Shown: in pieces, positions 21,127-30,112 of the stretch
Position numbering within the stretch: position 1 is the stretch's first letter
Layout of the letters: each line of letters opens with the position of its first letter
Origin: a virus
Direction: 5' to 3' (one strand)
DNA: 52,415 nt
Virus record (IMG/VR): IMGVR_UViG_3300030116_004169
Coordinates: 8,219 to 60,633 of that record
Notes under the pieces: model-generated
The model's database searches: none
Told to the model about the DNA's origin: nothing
The model's input: the letters and a program-made list of their open reading frames with translations, nothing else
Position numbers and translations under genes: made by a program

Positions 21127-22990
21127 CTTCTCCAAAGTCCTTACCGAGAGCTACGTCAACCACACTTGGAACTTTCAGTTTCACGCAAGACTCCATCTCT
21201 CTCTTTATTTTATCTACATCACTTTTATCCTCTACGTTAAAACACAGTTCATCGTGTATTTGTAATAATGGTAAGTAACCAGCTTCATAACAACTAACTA
21301 CTGCTTGTTTAGTTTGATCCGCAGCAGATCCTTGTATCAATCTATTTAAAGCCTTGTAAGTAAAAGCACGTTTAATATTTGCCTGGCCATACTTAGCACT
21401 AGCATTCTCAAACTTTTCAGGAGTGTGCACACCAAAATCTCTTGGCTCCCACATATCAAAACGACACTTACGACCTAATTTTGTTCTTATAATACCTTCA
21501 TCATTTGCTTTTGCCATACAACGATCCGATAATAATTTTACAAACGGAGCTTTGGTATTGTATTTATTTATTAGGTCCTGGGCTTCGTCATAAGATACAC
21601 CTAACATATTAGAAAGTTTATGCTTGCCCATACCATACATCAAACCAAGTCCAATAGTCTTTGCCTGCTTTCGATCTATACCAACTAAGTCAGCTACTGT
21701 TTGATGAAAGTCAGCACTTGCATTTGTGTAAGCATCTACTAACTCGTGAGAACCCTCATAGCCCTCACCAATACTTGCAGCGTAGTGCACTACCAGTCTA
21801 GGCTCTTGTTGACTATAATCAAAACTTCCCCATTGACATCCTTCTTCGGGCAAAAATAAACCTCTAATTAAAGGACCATATTCTTTGTTTCTGGCAGGAA
21901 GCTGTTGCAAATTAGGATTTGACATAGACAACCTACCAGAAACTGTTCCACCTGTGTCACTTCTTAGCTGTTGAATCTCAGCGTGAATTCTACCAGCGTG
22001 TTCATACTTCATTATAGAATTTAAGAAAGTGTTGTGGAATTTGTTTATTTCTCTAGCTTGAACTATAAGCTTTGATATTTCGTGATTAGAATTTAATAGC
22101 CAACTCTGTGTAAAAGATGGCTCACCACTTTTTGGTGTTTTAGGATATTCTATATTTAATTTATCGAAGGCATAACCAATCTGTCTTGCTGCCCATATGT
22201 CAATATCTTTTCCTACTAATTTTTTAATATTATGTAATAAACTTTTCTCCTTGTTGACAAAATCAATTTTTAATGACTCTGCTTTTTCTTTGTTAACCCT
22301 AATACCACGCTTTCTCATTTTAATTAAGATAGGTAATAATTTCTTTTCTAACTCCCATACTGTTTCTAAATTTTGTTTATATATTTCGTGTTTAAATCTT
22401 TGCCACAAAAGGTACGTGAGCCGTGCATCTTGTTCAGCGTAATATCCCACGTGTTCAGCTGGCAACATCCACATCTCAGCTTTTGGATCTACACCATGTG
22501 CTTTAGCTGCTTCTACTAAATCTGTCTCTGCTTTTATCTCACCAAGATAATCTTTTGCTAATGCATTTAATCTGTAAGAGTATCTATTTTCATCAATCAA
22601 TGCGCCAGCAATCATAGTATCTATAATCTCTCCATTAACTTCTATACCATAAGTGTTTAACCAACCTACATCGTATTGAGCGTTATGAAATATTTTTGTA
22701 CAAGGTAATGCACAAACATCTTGCATATACTGTAAGACTTGTTCTTTGATCAAATTACCTCCACCAAAGTGATCTATGGGGTAATATCCTTGCCAACCTT
22801 CTGTAGCAACTGCAAAACCTATAATTTTACCTTTACCTGTTGCCCACCCAGCTCCAAGACCTTCATTAATACCATCATCTCTAGTTTCTAAATCAATTGC
22901 GATCTCTTTTGCTTCACTTAAATCTTTATATTCACTAGGTGTTGACCATATGTGTTTCTTAAATGTGAAATTTAACTGCATACTAGGCAT
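21119..22990 (-). CDS. polA: DNA polymerase I (A family) with 3'-5' exonuclease
   Basis: 623 aa from ATG 22990 (GGGGG 4 bases upstream; a longer frame begins with TTG). Exonuclease: DLE (33-35), HNAQYD (102-107), YYAEQD (183-188). Polymerase: RLS...NLQQLP, motif A DYSQQEPR (from Asp391), motif B RKQAKTIGLGLMYG with Leu448 where E. coli has Phe762, motif C HDE (579-581). It copies the phage genome with primase, helicases and SSB coded just upstream. Leu at the 762 site is a known minority form, linked to slower polymerisation. Confidence 0.95.
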   Translation of the reverse strand: MPSMQLNFTFKKHIWSTPSEYKDLSEAKEIAIDLETRDDGINEGLGAGWATGKGKIIGFAVATEGWQGYYPIDHFGGGNLIKEQVLQYMQDVCALPCTKIFHNAQYDVGWLNTYGIEVNGEIIDTMIAGALIDENRYSYRLNALAKDYLGEIKAETDLVEAAKAHGVDPKAEMWMLPAEHVGYYAEQDARLTYLLWQRFKHEIYKQNLETVWELEKKLLPILIKMRKRGIRVNKEKAESLKIDFVNKEKSLLHNIKKLVGKDIDIWAARQIGYAFDKLNIEYPKTPKSGEPSFTQSWLLNSNHEISKLIVQAREINKFHNTFLNSIMKYEHAGRIHAEIQQLRSDTGGTVSGRLSMSNPNLQQLPARNKEYGPLIRGLFLPEEGCQWGSFDYSQQEPRLVVHYAASIGEGYEGSHELVDAYTNASADFHQTVADLVGIDRKQAKTIGLGLMYGMGKHKLSNMLGVSYDEAQDLINKYNTKAPFVKLLSDRCMAKANDEGIIRTKLGRKCRFDMWEPRDFGVHTPEKFENASAKYGQANIKRAFTYKALNRLIQGSAADQTKQAVVSCYEAGYLPLLQIHDELCFNVEDKSDVDKIKREMESCVKLKVPSVVDVALGKDFGEAT

Positions 22991-23093
22991 GTAACCCCCT
23001 GTCAGCTTGACTTTCAAATAAAAACCCGTTTAAATGGCCGCTGAGTGCCTGTAAAAATGTTTTGCTTATGATTCTACCTCGTTTTTTACTCAT
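22983..23093 (-). CDS. 36-aa peptide linking DUF3310 gene and polA
   Basis: ATG overlaps the stop of the DUF3310 gene (TATGAGTAA) and its stop overlaps the polA start (ATGCCTAG). Product is basic, MSKKRGRIISKTFLQAL... The double overlap makes a continuous chain of coupled translation. It may be a real small protein or only a bridge for ribosomes. Confidence 0.45.
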   Translation of the reverse strand: MSKKRGRIISKTFLQALSGHLNGFLFESQADRGLHA

Positions 23094-23298
23094 AATCTCT
23101 TTCTAATATCATTTCTAAGTAATGTATTGCCTTTTTAATATCATCAGCCTTACCTTTATCCTGGTGACGACAAACATACTTAATTACATTACCCTCAGCA
23201 AACTTTAATTTGTTCTCATTGATGAACTGTGAAGGTTGTATTTTATAATTGTGATAATGCTTGCTGCCCTTTTCCCACAAGTTGTTTTTCTCTCTCAT
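23086..23298 (-). CDS. DUF3310-family protein
   Basis: 70 aa. HYHNYKIQPSQFINENKLKFAEGNVIKYVCRHQDKGKADDIKKAIHYLEMIL is the DUF3310 signature (HY....QP.......L....GN.IKY..R...K....D..KA..YL). The family is near universal in phage replication regions. Function unproven; it is related in pattern to MazG-like nucleotide enzymes. AGGAGG precedes the ATG. Confidence 0.85.
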   Translation of the reverse strand: MREKNNLWEKGSKHYHNYKIQPSQFINENKLKFAEGNVIKYVCRHQDKGKADDIKKAIHYLEMILERDYE

Positions 23299-23416
23299 GT
23301 TCCTCCTTTGTTTTTAGTACAAAACCATCTCTAAGTAAATCAAATAATTTGTGTTCTACCTCTGCTTTTGTTGGTCTTGTTTTAAAGTGCATAGTTAAAT
23401 TAATTTTATAAGTCAT
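23243..23416 (-). CDS. Small protein (57 aa), unknown
   Basis: ATG 23416 with AGGAG 5 bases upstream. MTYKINLTMHFKTRPTKAEVEHKLFDLLRDGFVL then a helical tail overlapping the DUF3310 gene by 56 bp in another frame. The first 35 residues look like a small beta-alpha fold. A good ribosome site in an otherwise empty gap supports it. Confidence 0.6.
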   Translation of the reverse strand: MTYKINLTMHFKTRPTKAEVEHKLFDLLRDGFVLKTKEEHEREKQLVGKGQQALSQL

Positions 23417-23424
23417 TTTTTCTC

Positions 23425-24090
23425 CTAATATGGTAAATTACAATACGATCTAGCTAGACCCAACATAGGCCTCCCATCATACTTATTTTCTCTTGCCTTC
23501 TTTGTGCACTCATTATAATGAAAGAAAACTTGACCACACATTTTACCTGTAAATTTTTCTCTCCAGTGTTCACATAAATTACCCCTATAAACCATCATAT
23601 CACCTGGGTTTAACATTATTTTAACTCCTTCAGACTTACCTCTATGATAAACCATATAATCTCCTTCATGTTTATATCCCCCAATTTTTTTATCTGGCTC
23701 TATATATATTGCCCATTTATCTCCACCTAAATTCATAGTCGTTGATATTTCACACTCAAATCTATCTTTATGTCGTTTCAACACATTACCTTTTATATAA
23801 AGTCTTGCATACGAATAATTTGGTACTAATTTTTTATTTATTTTTTTTTCTATAATATCAGTACAAGACTGTAATAAAGTTTCCATAACAATGTCACTAT
23901 AATTTGAGAAAGCTCCATCTGCTTGATCATCAAAAAAAAATCCCCAATAATCTGTTTCTACCTTTCTATTATCCCATAACCACTTTGATACTTTTGATTT
24001 GTTTTGAAAATATTTGAATGCAAAATCACAAATCAATGGATCCATTGCTTGTTTAATAACGCAATAATTATCAATATCAAATTTATTCAT
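23425..24090 (-). CDS. Fe(II)/2-oxoglutarate oxygenase (replication module)
   Basis: 221 aa. Double-stranded beta-helix metal site: H107-x-D109 (KRHKDRFECEIS), distal H175 with R177 in CEHWREKF, and PGDMMVYRG before it. This is the prolyl-hydroxylase-like class, which hydroxylates or demethylates using O2 and 2-oxoglutarate. Unlike the four others it lies between helicase and PolA genes, so a nucleic-acid substrate (repair or base modification) is possible. Overlaps the helicase stop by 4 bp. Confidence 0.83.
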   Translation of the reverse strand: MNKFDIDNYCVIKQAMDPLICDFAFKYFQNKSKVSKWLWDNRKVETDYWGFFFDDQADGAFSNYSDIVMETLLQSCTDIIEKKINKKLVPNYSYARLYIKGNVLKRHKDRFECEISTTMNLGGDKWAIYIEPDKKIGGYKHEGDYMVYHRGKSEGVKIMLNPGDMMVYRGNLCEHWREKFTGKMCGQVFFHYNECTKKARENKYDGRPMLGLARSYCNLPY

Positions 24091-25712
24091 TTTTTCTCCT
24101 GTAAATATACAAAATAATCCTCTCCTATCGGATAGTTATACTTGTAGTCACTTGATAAAATATGTAAAGAACTTTTGGCTCTTGTTACACCAGTATAATA
24201 TACTCTTTTTTCATCAGATTTCTCATCTGTATTTTTATTAGAAAAAGATGAGGGGTAATTACCTTTACTATATATTAGCACATTATCTGCTTCACCACCT
24301 TTAACACTGTGTATAGTATCAATTATTATTTGTGGTTCAGTGTTCAATTGTTTTTGTCCATATCTTTTCAGTAGTCTAATAAAATATGTTACTTGCTCTG
24401 GCTTGAAATTTCTTTGTAGTATTTCCCACCAAGGTTGATTATGTTGATCATCTTCTAAATCTAAACCACACCATTGTTTTAATTCTTGAAAGTTATATTC
24501 TTGATAATCTGGTAGACCTAACCAAAACTTATCTCTTCTGTAAGATAAGTCTTTAAGTTCTCTTATATATTTAAACATATTCTCAGCTTCTTTTTTTGAT
24601 ATTCTTTTTTCTTTAGATATTTTTGTCCAGCTTTTTATTGCTTGCCATTGTTTTTGATCAAAAGATTTATTACCTCTGTTGTCTCCATAATACAAGCCAG
24701 CATCTTTTGCTGCAACTCGTAACTCATTAACTGTACTATTGACCCTCCCTAATATATACCAAGTTCCAGGTAAGTCACCTACAGGCACTTCACTAAATCT
24801 TAAATATCTTCTTACAAAACCTGTTTTGTCTAGAGCCCTATATTCTTTTTCTACACTATCTAATATACCTCTTCTTATAATCTGACTAAAATGATGTATA
24901 GCCTCACCAAATCTCCTAGTCTTTCTAAGTATCACTGTTCTACCAGGAAAGTATTTAGTAAAGTATGCTGGATCTGCTCCATTCCATTTGTAAATACCCT
25001 GGTCATCATCACCAGCCAAATATATTCTTTTAACATTCATAGACATTTTATATATAACACTCCACTGTAGAGGTGTAAAATCTTGGGCTTCATCTAATAT
25101 TAAAACTTCTAAATCAGGAAAGTTAACTTCATCTATTGTTCTTTCAATCATATCGGTAAAATCTATAAAACTATCTTTTTTGTAGTGTTCATAGGTATCT
25201 ATCTTTCGTAAGAACACATCTAAATTATCTCTTTTATAGGTCTCTTTTTTGTATATCAAAACAGGATCTTCAAGCATATTTCTAGCTTTATCGTATATAC
25301 CAAGTGACCAATCTTTGTAAGTAAAATTATCATCAGCAAGACGTGCATCACTTGTTTTAATTATTTTAGCTTGTAGTGCATAATCTAACATACAGGCTTT
25401 CGGATCAAAAACTTCTTCTTCAAAATATCTTCTACAATACTTATGTAAAGTTTTAAATCTTTGGAAATCATCAGCATTATATTTTGGAAAAGCTTCAAGC
25501 GCACGATCTCTAGCTGTATCTACAGCTTTATTTGTAAATGATATAAAGGCTATCTTAATTGGTTCAATTCCTTTATTTAAATAACCTTTCAAAACTCTTT
25601 CTATAAGAGTGTGTGTTTTACCAGTTCCCGGAGGACCAAATATCTTTATTGTCTTTTTAAAAATCCTCTTGTGTCGTAGGAGATCTAAATTTGTTTGCGT
25701 GGTATTGTTCAT
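24087..25712 (-). CDS. SF1 DNA helicase (UvrD/Dda-like)
   Basis: 541 aa from ATG 25712. Motif I GPPGTGKT (26-33), Ia SFTNKAVDTAR, II DEAQD (207-211), III GDDDQGIYKWNGAD, IV-like RKTRRF, V TIHSVKGGEADNVLI, VI YYTGVTRAKSSL. These place it in superfamily 1A. It should unwind DNA at the fork or in repair. It overlaps the primase gene by 56 bp, so both are made together. Confidence 0.92.
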   Translation of the reverse strand: MNNTTQTNLDLLRHKRIFKKTIKIFGPPGTGKTHTLIERVLKGYLNKGIEPIKIAFISFTNKAVDTARDRALEAFPKYNADDFQRFKTLHKYCRRYFEEEVFDPKACMLDYALQAKIIKTSDARLADDNFTYKDWSLGIYDKARNMLEDPVLIYKKETYKRDNLDVFLRKIDTYEHYKKDSFIDFTDMIERTIDEVNFPDLEVLILDEAQDFTPLQWSVIYKMSMNVKRIYLAGDDDQGIYKWNGADPAYFTKYFPGRTVILRKTRRFGEAIHHFSQIIRRGILDSVEKEYRALDKTGFVRRYLRFSEVPVGDLPGTWYILGRVNSTVNELRVAAKDAGLYYGDNRGNKSFDQKQWQAIKSWTKISKEKRISKKEAENMFKYIRELKDLSYRRDKFWLGLPDYQEYNFQELKQWCGLDLEDDQHNQPWWEILQRNFKPEQVTYFIRLLKRYGQKQLNTEPQIIIDTIHSVKGGEADNVLIYSKGNYPSSFSNKNTDEKSDEKRVYYTGVTRAKSSLHILSSDYKYNYPIGEDYFVYLQEKK

Positions 25713-27231
25713 CCATCTCACTCATTTGTTTATCGTTTACTTTTTTCTTTATTGCTTTATGGTTTACAAAGTCTGGCATCTCTACATACCAAACATTTTT
25801 CTCACCTTCGTGATAATCTTTTCTTTTACATTTTAACATACGTAGTGCATCAGCTGTAGTATTAAAAACACCATTTGCTTTCTTCTTTAAAAATCTATCT
25901 AGTGTAAGTTTTTTAAAATGACACACGTTTGATTTAGAATCTAAAACCACATATCCATCTTTTAGTTTTTCATATTTATCTTGCTCAATATGAGATTCAA
26001 AAAAATCTTTTAACACAGTATATCTTTCCTCTTCTAAAGTATCCTCATAAGTATGCTCTTTACTTTCTTCAGCTTTTTCTACTATACCTTTCATCAGTAA
26101 TTCAAATGGGCTTGGTCCTTTTCTTGGTTTTGGTAACGTTAGCCAGTATACACGATGCTTTAACAATTTTACTCTAAAAGATTTTTCATCTTTCATATCC
26201 TCTGGTGTCATTGTAATATCCTGGTCTTTATATTTAAATTGATACCAAACATTTTTAGTATCTTGTATATACTTTATGTTATCAAAATTTTCTATAATAT
26301 CTGGGACAGCATCACCTATACCTAAAGCCCTAGATTTACATAAATCTTTATTACAAATGGATTGATATTCTGGATGTTTTGGAGGGCATTGAAATGTATA
26401 CCCACCCTTCATAACTGATCTTGCTAAAGATGCCACTTCATTTTGTGGTAAGGGAGTTACAAATATCTGCCTGTTTCTATCTTGAGCTATATCTTCTAAA
26501 TTTTGCACAGTTAACGCAGCATTCTTTTTCATTTCTAAAACTAATACGTTAAACAAAAAATTATTTCGATTATTACCACTCCAACCCTCTTGAATAAGTT
26601 TTTGAACACAGGGAGGATATTTATTCCATTGTGACTCTGCTTCATATTCCTCAACCTTAAGGTCAAAAAAAGCTTTGCCATCAATCATTTTATCATTAGC
26701 TAGTTCTATAAATTTACCTGCCATAACTGGTGTATTGTTGTCATCAAATGCAAACTCCATAGAGGCATTCATATTATGATAAGGCATATTTAAAGCTTTA
26801 TTACACGGAAAAATTTCTTGTGCTAAAAAATATTGTTGGTTTATCTCTGATAATTTATCTACTACTTTTTTACTTGATACGAAATCATTAAAAAAAACAA
26901 AAATGTGTAACCCACCAGATTTTGATTTGACTGGCACAAAAGGTAATTTGTACTTTCTAATAATTTCAACATATTTCTTTTCAGAATAATCTTTGTAGTT
27001 AGCTGGGTCTACGTCAATACAAGCCCATTTACATTTACCATTTACTTCAGGTCTTAACCCTAAACGTAATTTACCTTGTAAATGTTGCTCCCATAACTCG
27101 CTGGTCACTGGTTCGTGCATCGTGATATATTTAGCAGACTTCTTTCCTCTCTCATCGTCCTCTCCTGTTAGAGAGGACTTGATGTATTGAGAGGTATCGC
27201 CACTAAATAGTGCGAAAAGTTCTTTGTGCAT
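25657..27231 (-). CDS. Archaeo-eukaryotic primase (PrimPol-like)
   Basis: 524 aa. AEP catalytic pattern: CIDVDP (D73-x-D75), KSKSGGLHIFVFF (S-G-x-H109), then a third acidic site. PriCT-like helical region with PPCVQKLIQEGW...NNFLFN (207-227) and a CPPKHPEYQSICNKDLC cluster (C282, H286, C293, C298) that could hold zinc or iron-sulfur. The remaining C-terminus (about 310-524) is charged and not recognised. It makes primers for PolA. Start overlaps the SSB stop (TAATG). No DnaB-type helicase is seen, so SF1/SF2 enzymes may serve. Confidence 0.88.
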   Translation of the reverse strand: MHKELFALFSGDTSQYIKSSLTGEDDERGKKSAKYITMHEPVTSELWEQHLQGKLRLGLRPEVNGKCKWACIDVDPANYKDYSEKKYVEIIRKYKLPFVPVKSKSGGLHIFVFFNDFVSSKKVVDKLSEINQQYFLAQEIFPCNKALNMPYHNMNASMEFAFDDNNTPVMAGKFIELANDKMIDGKAFFDLKVEEYEAESQWNKYPPCVQKLIQEGWSGNNRNNFLFNVLVLEMKKNAALTVQNLEDIAQDRNRQIFVTPLPQNEVASLARSVMKGGYTFQCPPKHPEYQSICNKDLCKSRALGIGDAVPDIIENFDNIKYIQDTKNVWYQFKYKDQDITMTPEDMKDEKSFRVKLLKHRVYWLTLPKPRKGPSPFELLMKGIVEKAEESKEHTYEDTLEEERYTVLKDFFESHIEQDKYEKLKDGYVVLDSKSNVCHFKKLTLDRFLKKKANGVFNTTADALRMLKCKRKDYHEGEKNVWYVEMPDFVNHKAIKKKVNDKQMSEMDEQYHANKFRSPTTQEDF

Positions 27232-28064
27232 TAGAAAGGAACGTCTTCAGACTGTTTCTTTTCTCTTACTTCTGGCTGTTCTTTAGTAGAATCCTTAATA
27301 TATCCCTCGTGATCTACTTTAGAAAAAATATCAGACTCTTTTGCTTGTTTATAAAACTCTGCACAAACATCAAAAGTATCTTGCTCTTTTAAAAAGTCTA
27401 CAAAATCAATAGACCATCCGTGCCAAGAACCTTTACTATTTGATTCTGGTATAGTCTTTAACTTATATACTGTACCGAAGGATGGTGGTTGAAAAAAAGT
27501 TCCATCTTTTCTTTTCATTCTTCTAGTTTGCATCATAGAATTCCAAAGCCTAGATTTCTTTTTTTGCGTAGATTTCATAGTAATCAAAACCTGTTCTAAA
27601 GGCTTCATATTTTCATCTAATAAATAACAAAAATGATTTCCTGTGTCTTCAACATACCTTCTTGGTTTATTTACACCTCTGACCCAATCCTTATTATCTT
27701 CACCTCTCTCGGTATTTTTCATAATAGAAGAATCAGTGTGTATCGCATAAGGTCTACCTTGTCCTTGTCCACGTTCCTCCCACTCATTATAAGTGTTTAT
27801 GTAATAACAAGGTACAGCTAAAACACCTTTATCACCTGCATATATAGATCCTGATACAGAATTATATATATCACCTATTTTAAGTTTTTCATTATACGAT
27901 GGACTTTGAGGCTTTATAAAGTCACTCATTGATCCAACTACTTTTAGTATTGGTAATTTAACATCAGTCGCTGTTATGTTTTCATTACCTTGACCAGCAA
28001 ACTCCTCCATTAAACTTATTGGGTTTGCTACTTCGTTCTTCTTTGTTTTTTGCACTTGTTGCAT
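27231..28064 (-). CDS. Single-stranded DNA-binding protein (T7 gp2.5-like)
   Basis: 277 aa. Ends in an acidic tip EDVPF, the hallmark by which phage and bacterial SSBs contact partner proteins. The body (about 35-230) is beta-rich with KLPILKVVGSMSDFIKP and FGTVYKLKTIPESNSKGSWHGW, in line with a diverged OB fold. AAGGAG ribosome site. Position between a DUF7173-like gene and primase supports the role. Confidence 0.8.
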   Translation of the reverse strand: MQQVQKTKKNEVANPISLMEEFAGQGNENITATDVKLPILKVVGSMSDFIKPQSPSYNEKLKIGDIYNSVSGSIYAGDKGVLAVPCYYINTYNEWEERGQGQGRPYAIHTDSSIMKNTERGEDNKDWVRGVNKPRRYVEDTGNHFCYLLDENMKPLEQVLITMKSTQKKKSRLWNSMMQTRRMKRKDGTFFQPPSFGTVYKLKTIPESNSKGSWHGWSIDFVDFLKEQDTFDVCAEFYKQAKESDIFSKVDHEGYIKDSTKEQPEVREKKQSEDVPF

Positions 28065-28066
28065 TT

Positions 28067-28612
28067 TTACTCCTTTGTTTTGATTTTTGTTTCATTATGA
28101 ACATAAACGCCAAACAACTCCATAGGCACACTGTTACCTTTATTAATCTCTTCTTTCACAAAAGATTTTAAAGTTTGTGGTTCTATTTTAGTTTTGGCAA
28201 CAACATTATGTCCCTTACCTTTTAAGTCTTCTAACAATGATACAGCTTCATTATCTTTGTATCTGCCAAATGAAACTACAACATCATTTTTTATAATATG
28301 GTCAAAGTTATGTTGTCTTAACCACTCATATGCCTCATCCTTCTTTGATACAGGTATTTTTGCAGCATAGTTTATTTTAACTTCAACCGATGATCCATCT
28401 GGCAACTTAATACCAGACACACCAGCTTTTCGCATAAGATCAGGAACTTCATGTTCAGATATTCTTCGTTCTTGTTCTTTCAAACTTTTCAGTTTTTCTT
28501 CTTCTTTCTTAATCTGTTCACGAAGTTCTAATAATCTATTGCAAGTTGTTGCGATGTCAGATGTAGCCTCTGTATCGACTTCAATCTTCATCGCTTCTTT
28601 TTCTAGATCCAT
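28067..28612 (-). CDS. DUF7173-like replication-module protein
   Basis: 181 aa. N-terminal coiled coil (about 25-52), then HEVPDLMRKAGVSGIKLPDGSSVEV, DEAYEWLRQHNFDHIIKNDVVVSFGR and LKSFVKEEINKGNSVPMELFGVYV. I know this series from a phage family next to SSB genes (DUF7173); function unknown. First gene of the replication operon, with AGGAGG 5 bases before ATG. Confidence 0.72.
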   Translation of the reverse strand: MDLEKEAMKIEVDTEATSDIATTCNRLLELREQIKKEEEKLKSLKEQERRISEHEVPDLMRKAGVSGIKLPDGSSVEVKINYAAKIPVSKKDEAYEWLRQHNFDHIIKNDVVVSFGRYKDNEAVSLLEDLKGKGHNVVAKTKIEPQTLKSFVKEEINKGNSVPMELFGVYVHNETKIKTKE

Positions 28613-28633
28613 AAGACCTCCTTTCCGTATATT

Positions 28634-28685
28634 GTTTTAATCGTTTTTATTTGACTTGTCAAACATTTTTTTGTATGTCTATATA
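28634..28685. promoter_or_regulatory. Divergent promoters sharing a palindromic -35 region
   Basis: The perfect palindrome TTTGAC-TT-GTCAAA (28650-28663) contains TTGACT on the plus strand and TTGACA on the minus strand. Minus: TTGACA, 17 bp, TAAAAC (28639-28634). Plus: TTGTCA (28656-28661), 18 bp, TATATA (28680-28685). One regulator dimer on the palindrome could control both the SNF2 helicase and the replication operon; two polymerases cannot bind at once. Confidence 0.68.
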
Positions 28686-28708
28686 TGAGAATGTAAAAGG
28701 AGAATGGA

Positions 28709-30112
28709 ATGGCTTATAATTATAAAACAAAACCTTATGAACATCAAAGACAAGCTCTGATAAAAGGTGCAGAAAAAAATGACTTTGCTTACTTTATGGA
28801 GATGGGTACGGGTAAAACCAAAGTTGCTATTGATAATGCATCATACTTATATACACAAGATAAAGTAAAAGGGGTTTTGGTAATCGCACCTAACTCTGTT
28901 TATAGAAACTGGGCTAATGAAATAGATATACATTGTCCTGTAGAACACGATGTAAAAATACACAAGAAAAATAAAATTTTTGATTGGAATGATTCTAAAT
29001 TAAATTTTTATCTTATGAACGTTGAAGCTTTTTCGACAGCAAAAGCATACAAAGTAATAGAGAAAATAATTATTGAACACTATAAAGAAATGATGGTTAT
29101 TGTTGATGAGTCAACTACGATCAAAAACAGATCAGCTAAAAGAACAAAAAATCTTACGACTATATGTAGAATTATAAATTACAAAAGAATATTGACTGGT
29201 TCACCTGTAACAAAATCACCACTTGATTTATTTAGTCAATGTGAATTTTTAAATCCTAATTTATTAGGCTTCTCTAACTTTTATGTTTTTAGAGCCAGGT
29301 ATTGTGTTATGAGAAACATTACAGTCGGAGGTAGTAGACAAGTTCCTTTACCTATGTATTATACCAACCTAGATGATTTAGAAATGAAATTGAAAAATTT
29401 TTCATACAGAGTAAGAAAAGAGGAATGCCTGGACCTGCCTGAAAAAGTTTATGTAAAAAGATACGTGCAACTTAAAGGTGAGCAACTAGAAGTGTATAGT
29501 GATTTAAAAAAATACGCTAGAGCAATCTTTGAAAACGAAGAGGCCTCATATGCTAATAAGTTGACTGAAATATTAAAACTACATCAAGTGTGCTGTGGAT
29601 ATTTTGTATCTGATGAAGGACTAAAAAAAGACATAGATAACCCTAAGCTTGATGAGCTATTGAACACCATAGAAGAGAATGAAGGCAAGATAATAATATG
29701 GGCTAATTATATACATAGTTTAGAAAAGATTATTAGTAAGTTAGAAACTAAATATGGAAAAGAATCTACTGTTGCAATTTATGGAGCAGTTAGTGTTGAC
29801 CAAAGACAAGAAGCTGTAAAAAGATTTCAAGAGGATAAAAATACAAGATTTTTTGTTGGTAATCCTGTAACAGGAGGGTATGGTTTAAATCTCACTAAAG
29901 CACACACAGTAATTTATTTTAGCAATAGTTATGATCTTGAGGTAAGACAACAGTCAGAAGACAGGGCTCATAGAATAGGCCAGACAAGTAAAGTAACTTA
30001 TATAGACATTATTGCTCAAGGCACTATTGATGAGTTTATAATAAAAGCACTAAACAATAAAATAAAAATAAGTGCTCAAACTTTAGGTGAAGATGTATTG
30101 ACCTTTTTATAA
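28709..30112 (+). CDS. SNF2-type SF2 helicase
   Basis: 467 aa. Motif Q/I: YEHQRQAL and MGTGKT (32-37), Ia IAPNSVYRNW, II VDES (132-135), III LTGSPVTKSP, IV IIWANYIHSLEKI, V GGYGLNLTKAHTVIYFS, VI QQSEDRAHRIGQ. The QxxxRxxRxGQ box marks the SNF2 group. It likely moves on double-stranded DNA; phage members may aid recombination, fork restart or displacement of bound proteins. It is the only large plus-strand gene. AAGGAG site upstream. Its end overlaps the convergent nuclease gene by 37 bp. Confidence 0.93.
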   Translation: MAYNYKTKPYEHQRQALIKGAEKNDFAYFMEMGTGKTKVAIDNASYLYTQDKVKGVLVIAPNSVYRNWANEIDIHCPVEHDVKIHKKNKIFDWNDSKLNFYLMNVEAFSTAKAYKVIEKIIIEHYKEMMVIVDESTTIKNRSAKRTKNLTTICRIINYKRILTGSPVTKSPLDLFSQCEFLNPNLLGFSNFYVFRARYCVMRNITVGGSRQVPLPMYYTNLDDLEMKLKNFSYRVRKEECLDLPEKVYVKRYVQLKGEQLEVYSDLKKYARAIFENEEASYANKLTEILKLHQVCCGYFVSDEGLKKDIDNPKLDELLNTIEENEGKIIIWANYIHSLEKIISKLETKYGKESTVAIYGAVSVDQRQEAVKRFQEDKNTRFFVGNPVTGGYGLNLTKAHTVIYFSNSYDLEVRQQSEDRAHRIGQTSKVTYIDIIAQGTIDEFIIKALNNKIKISAQTLGEDVLTFL

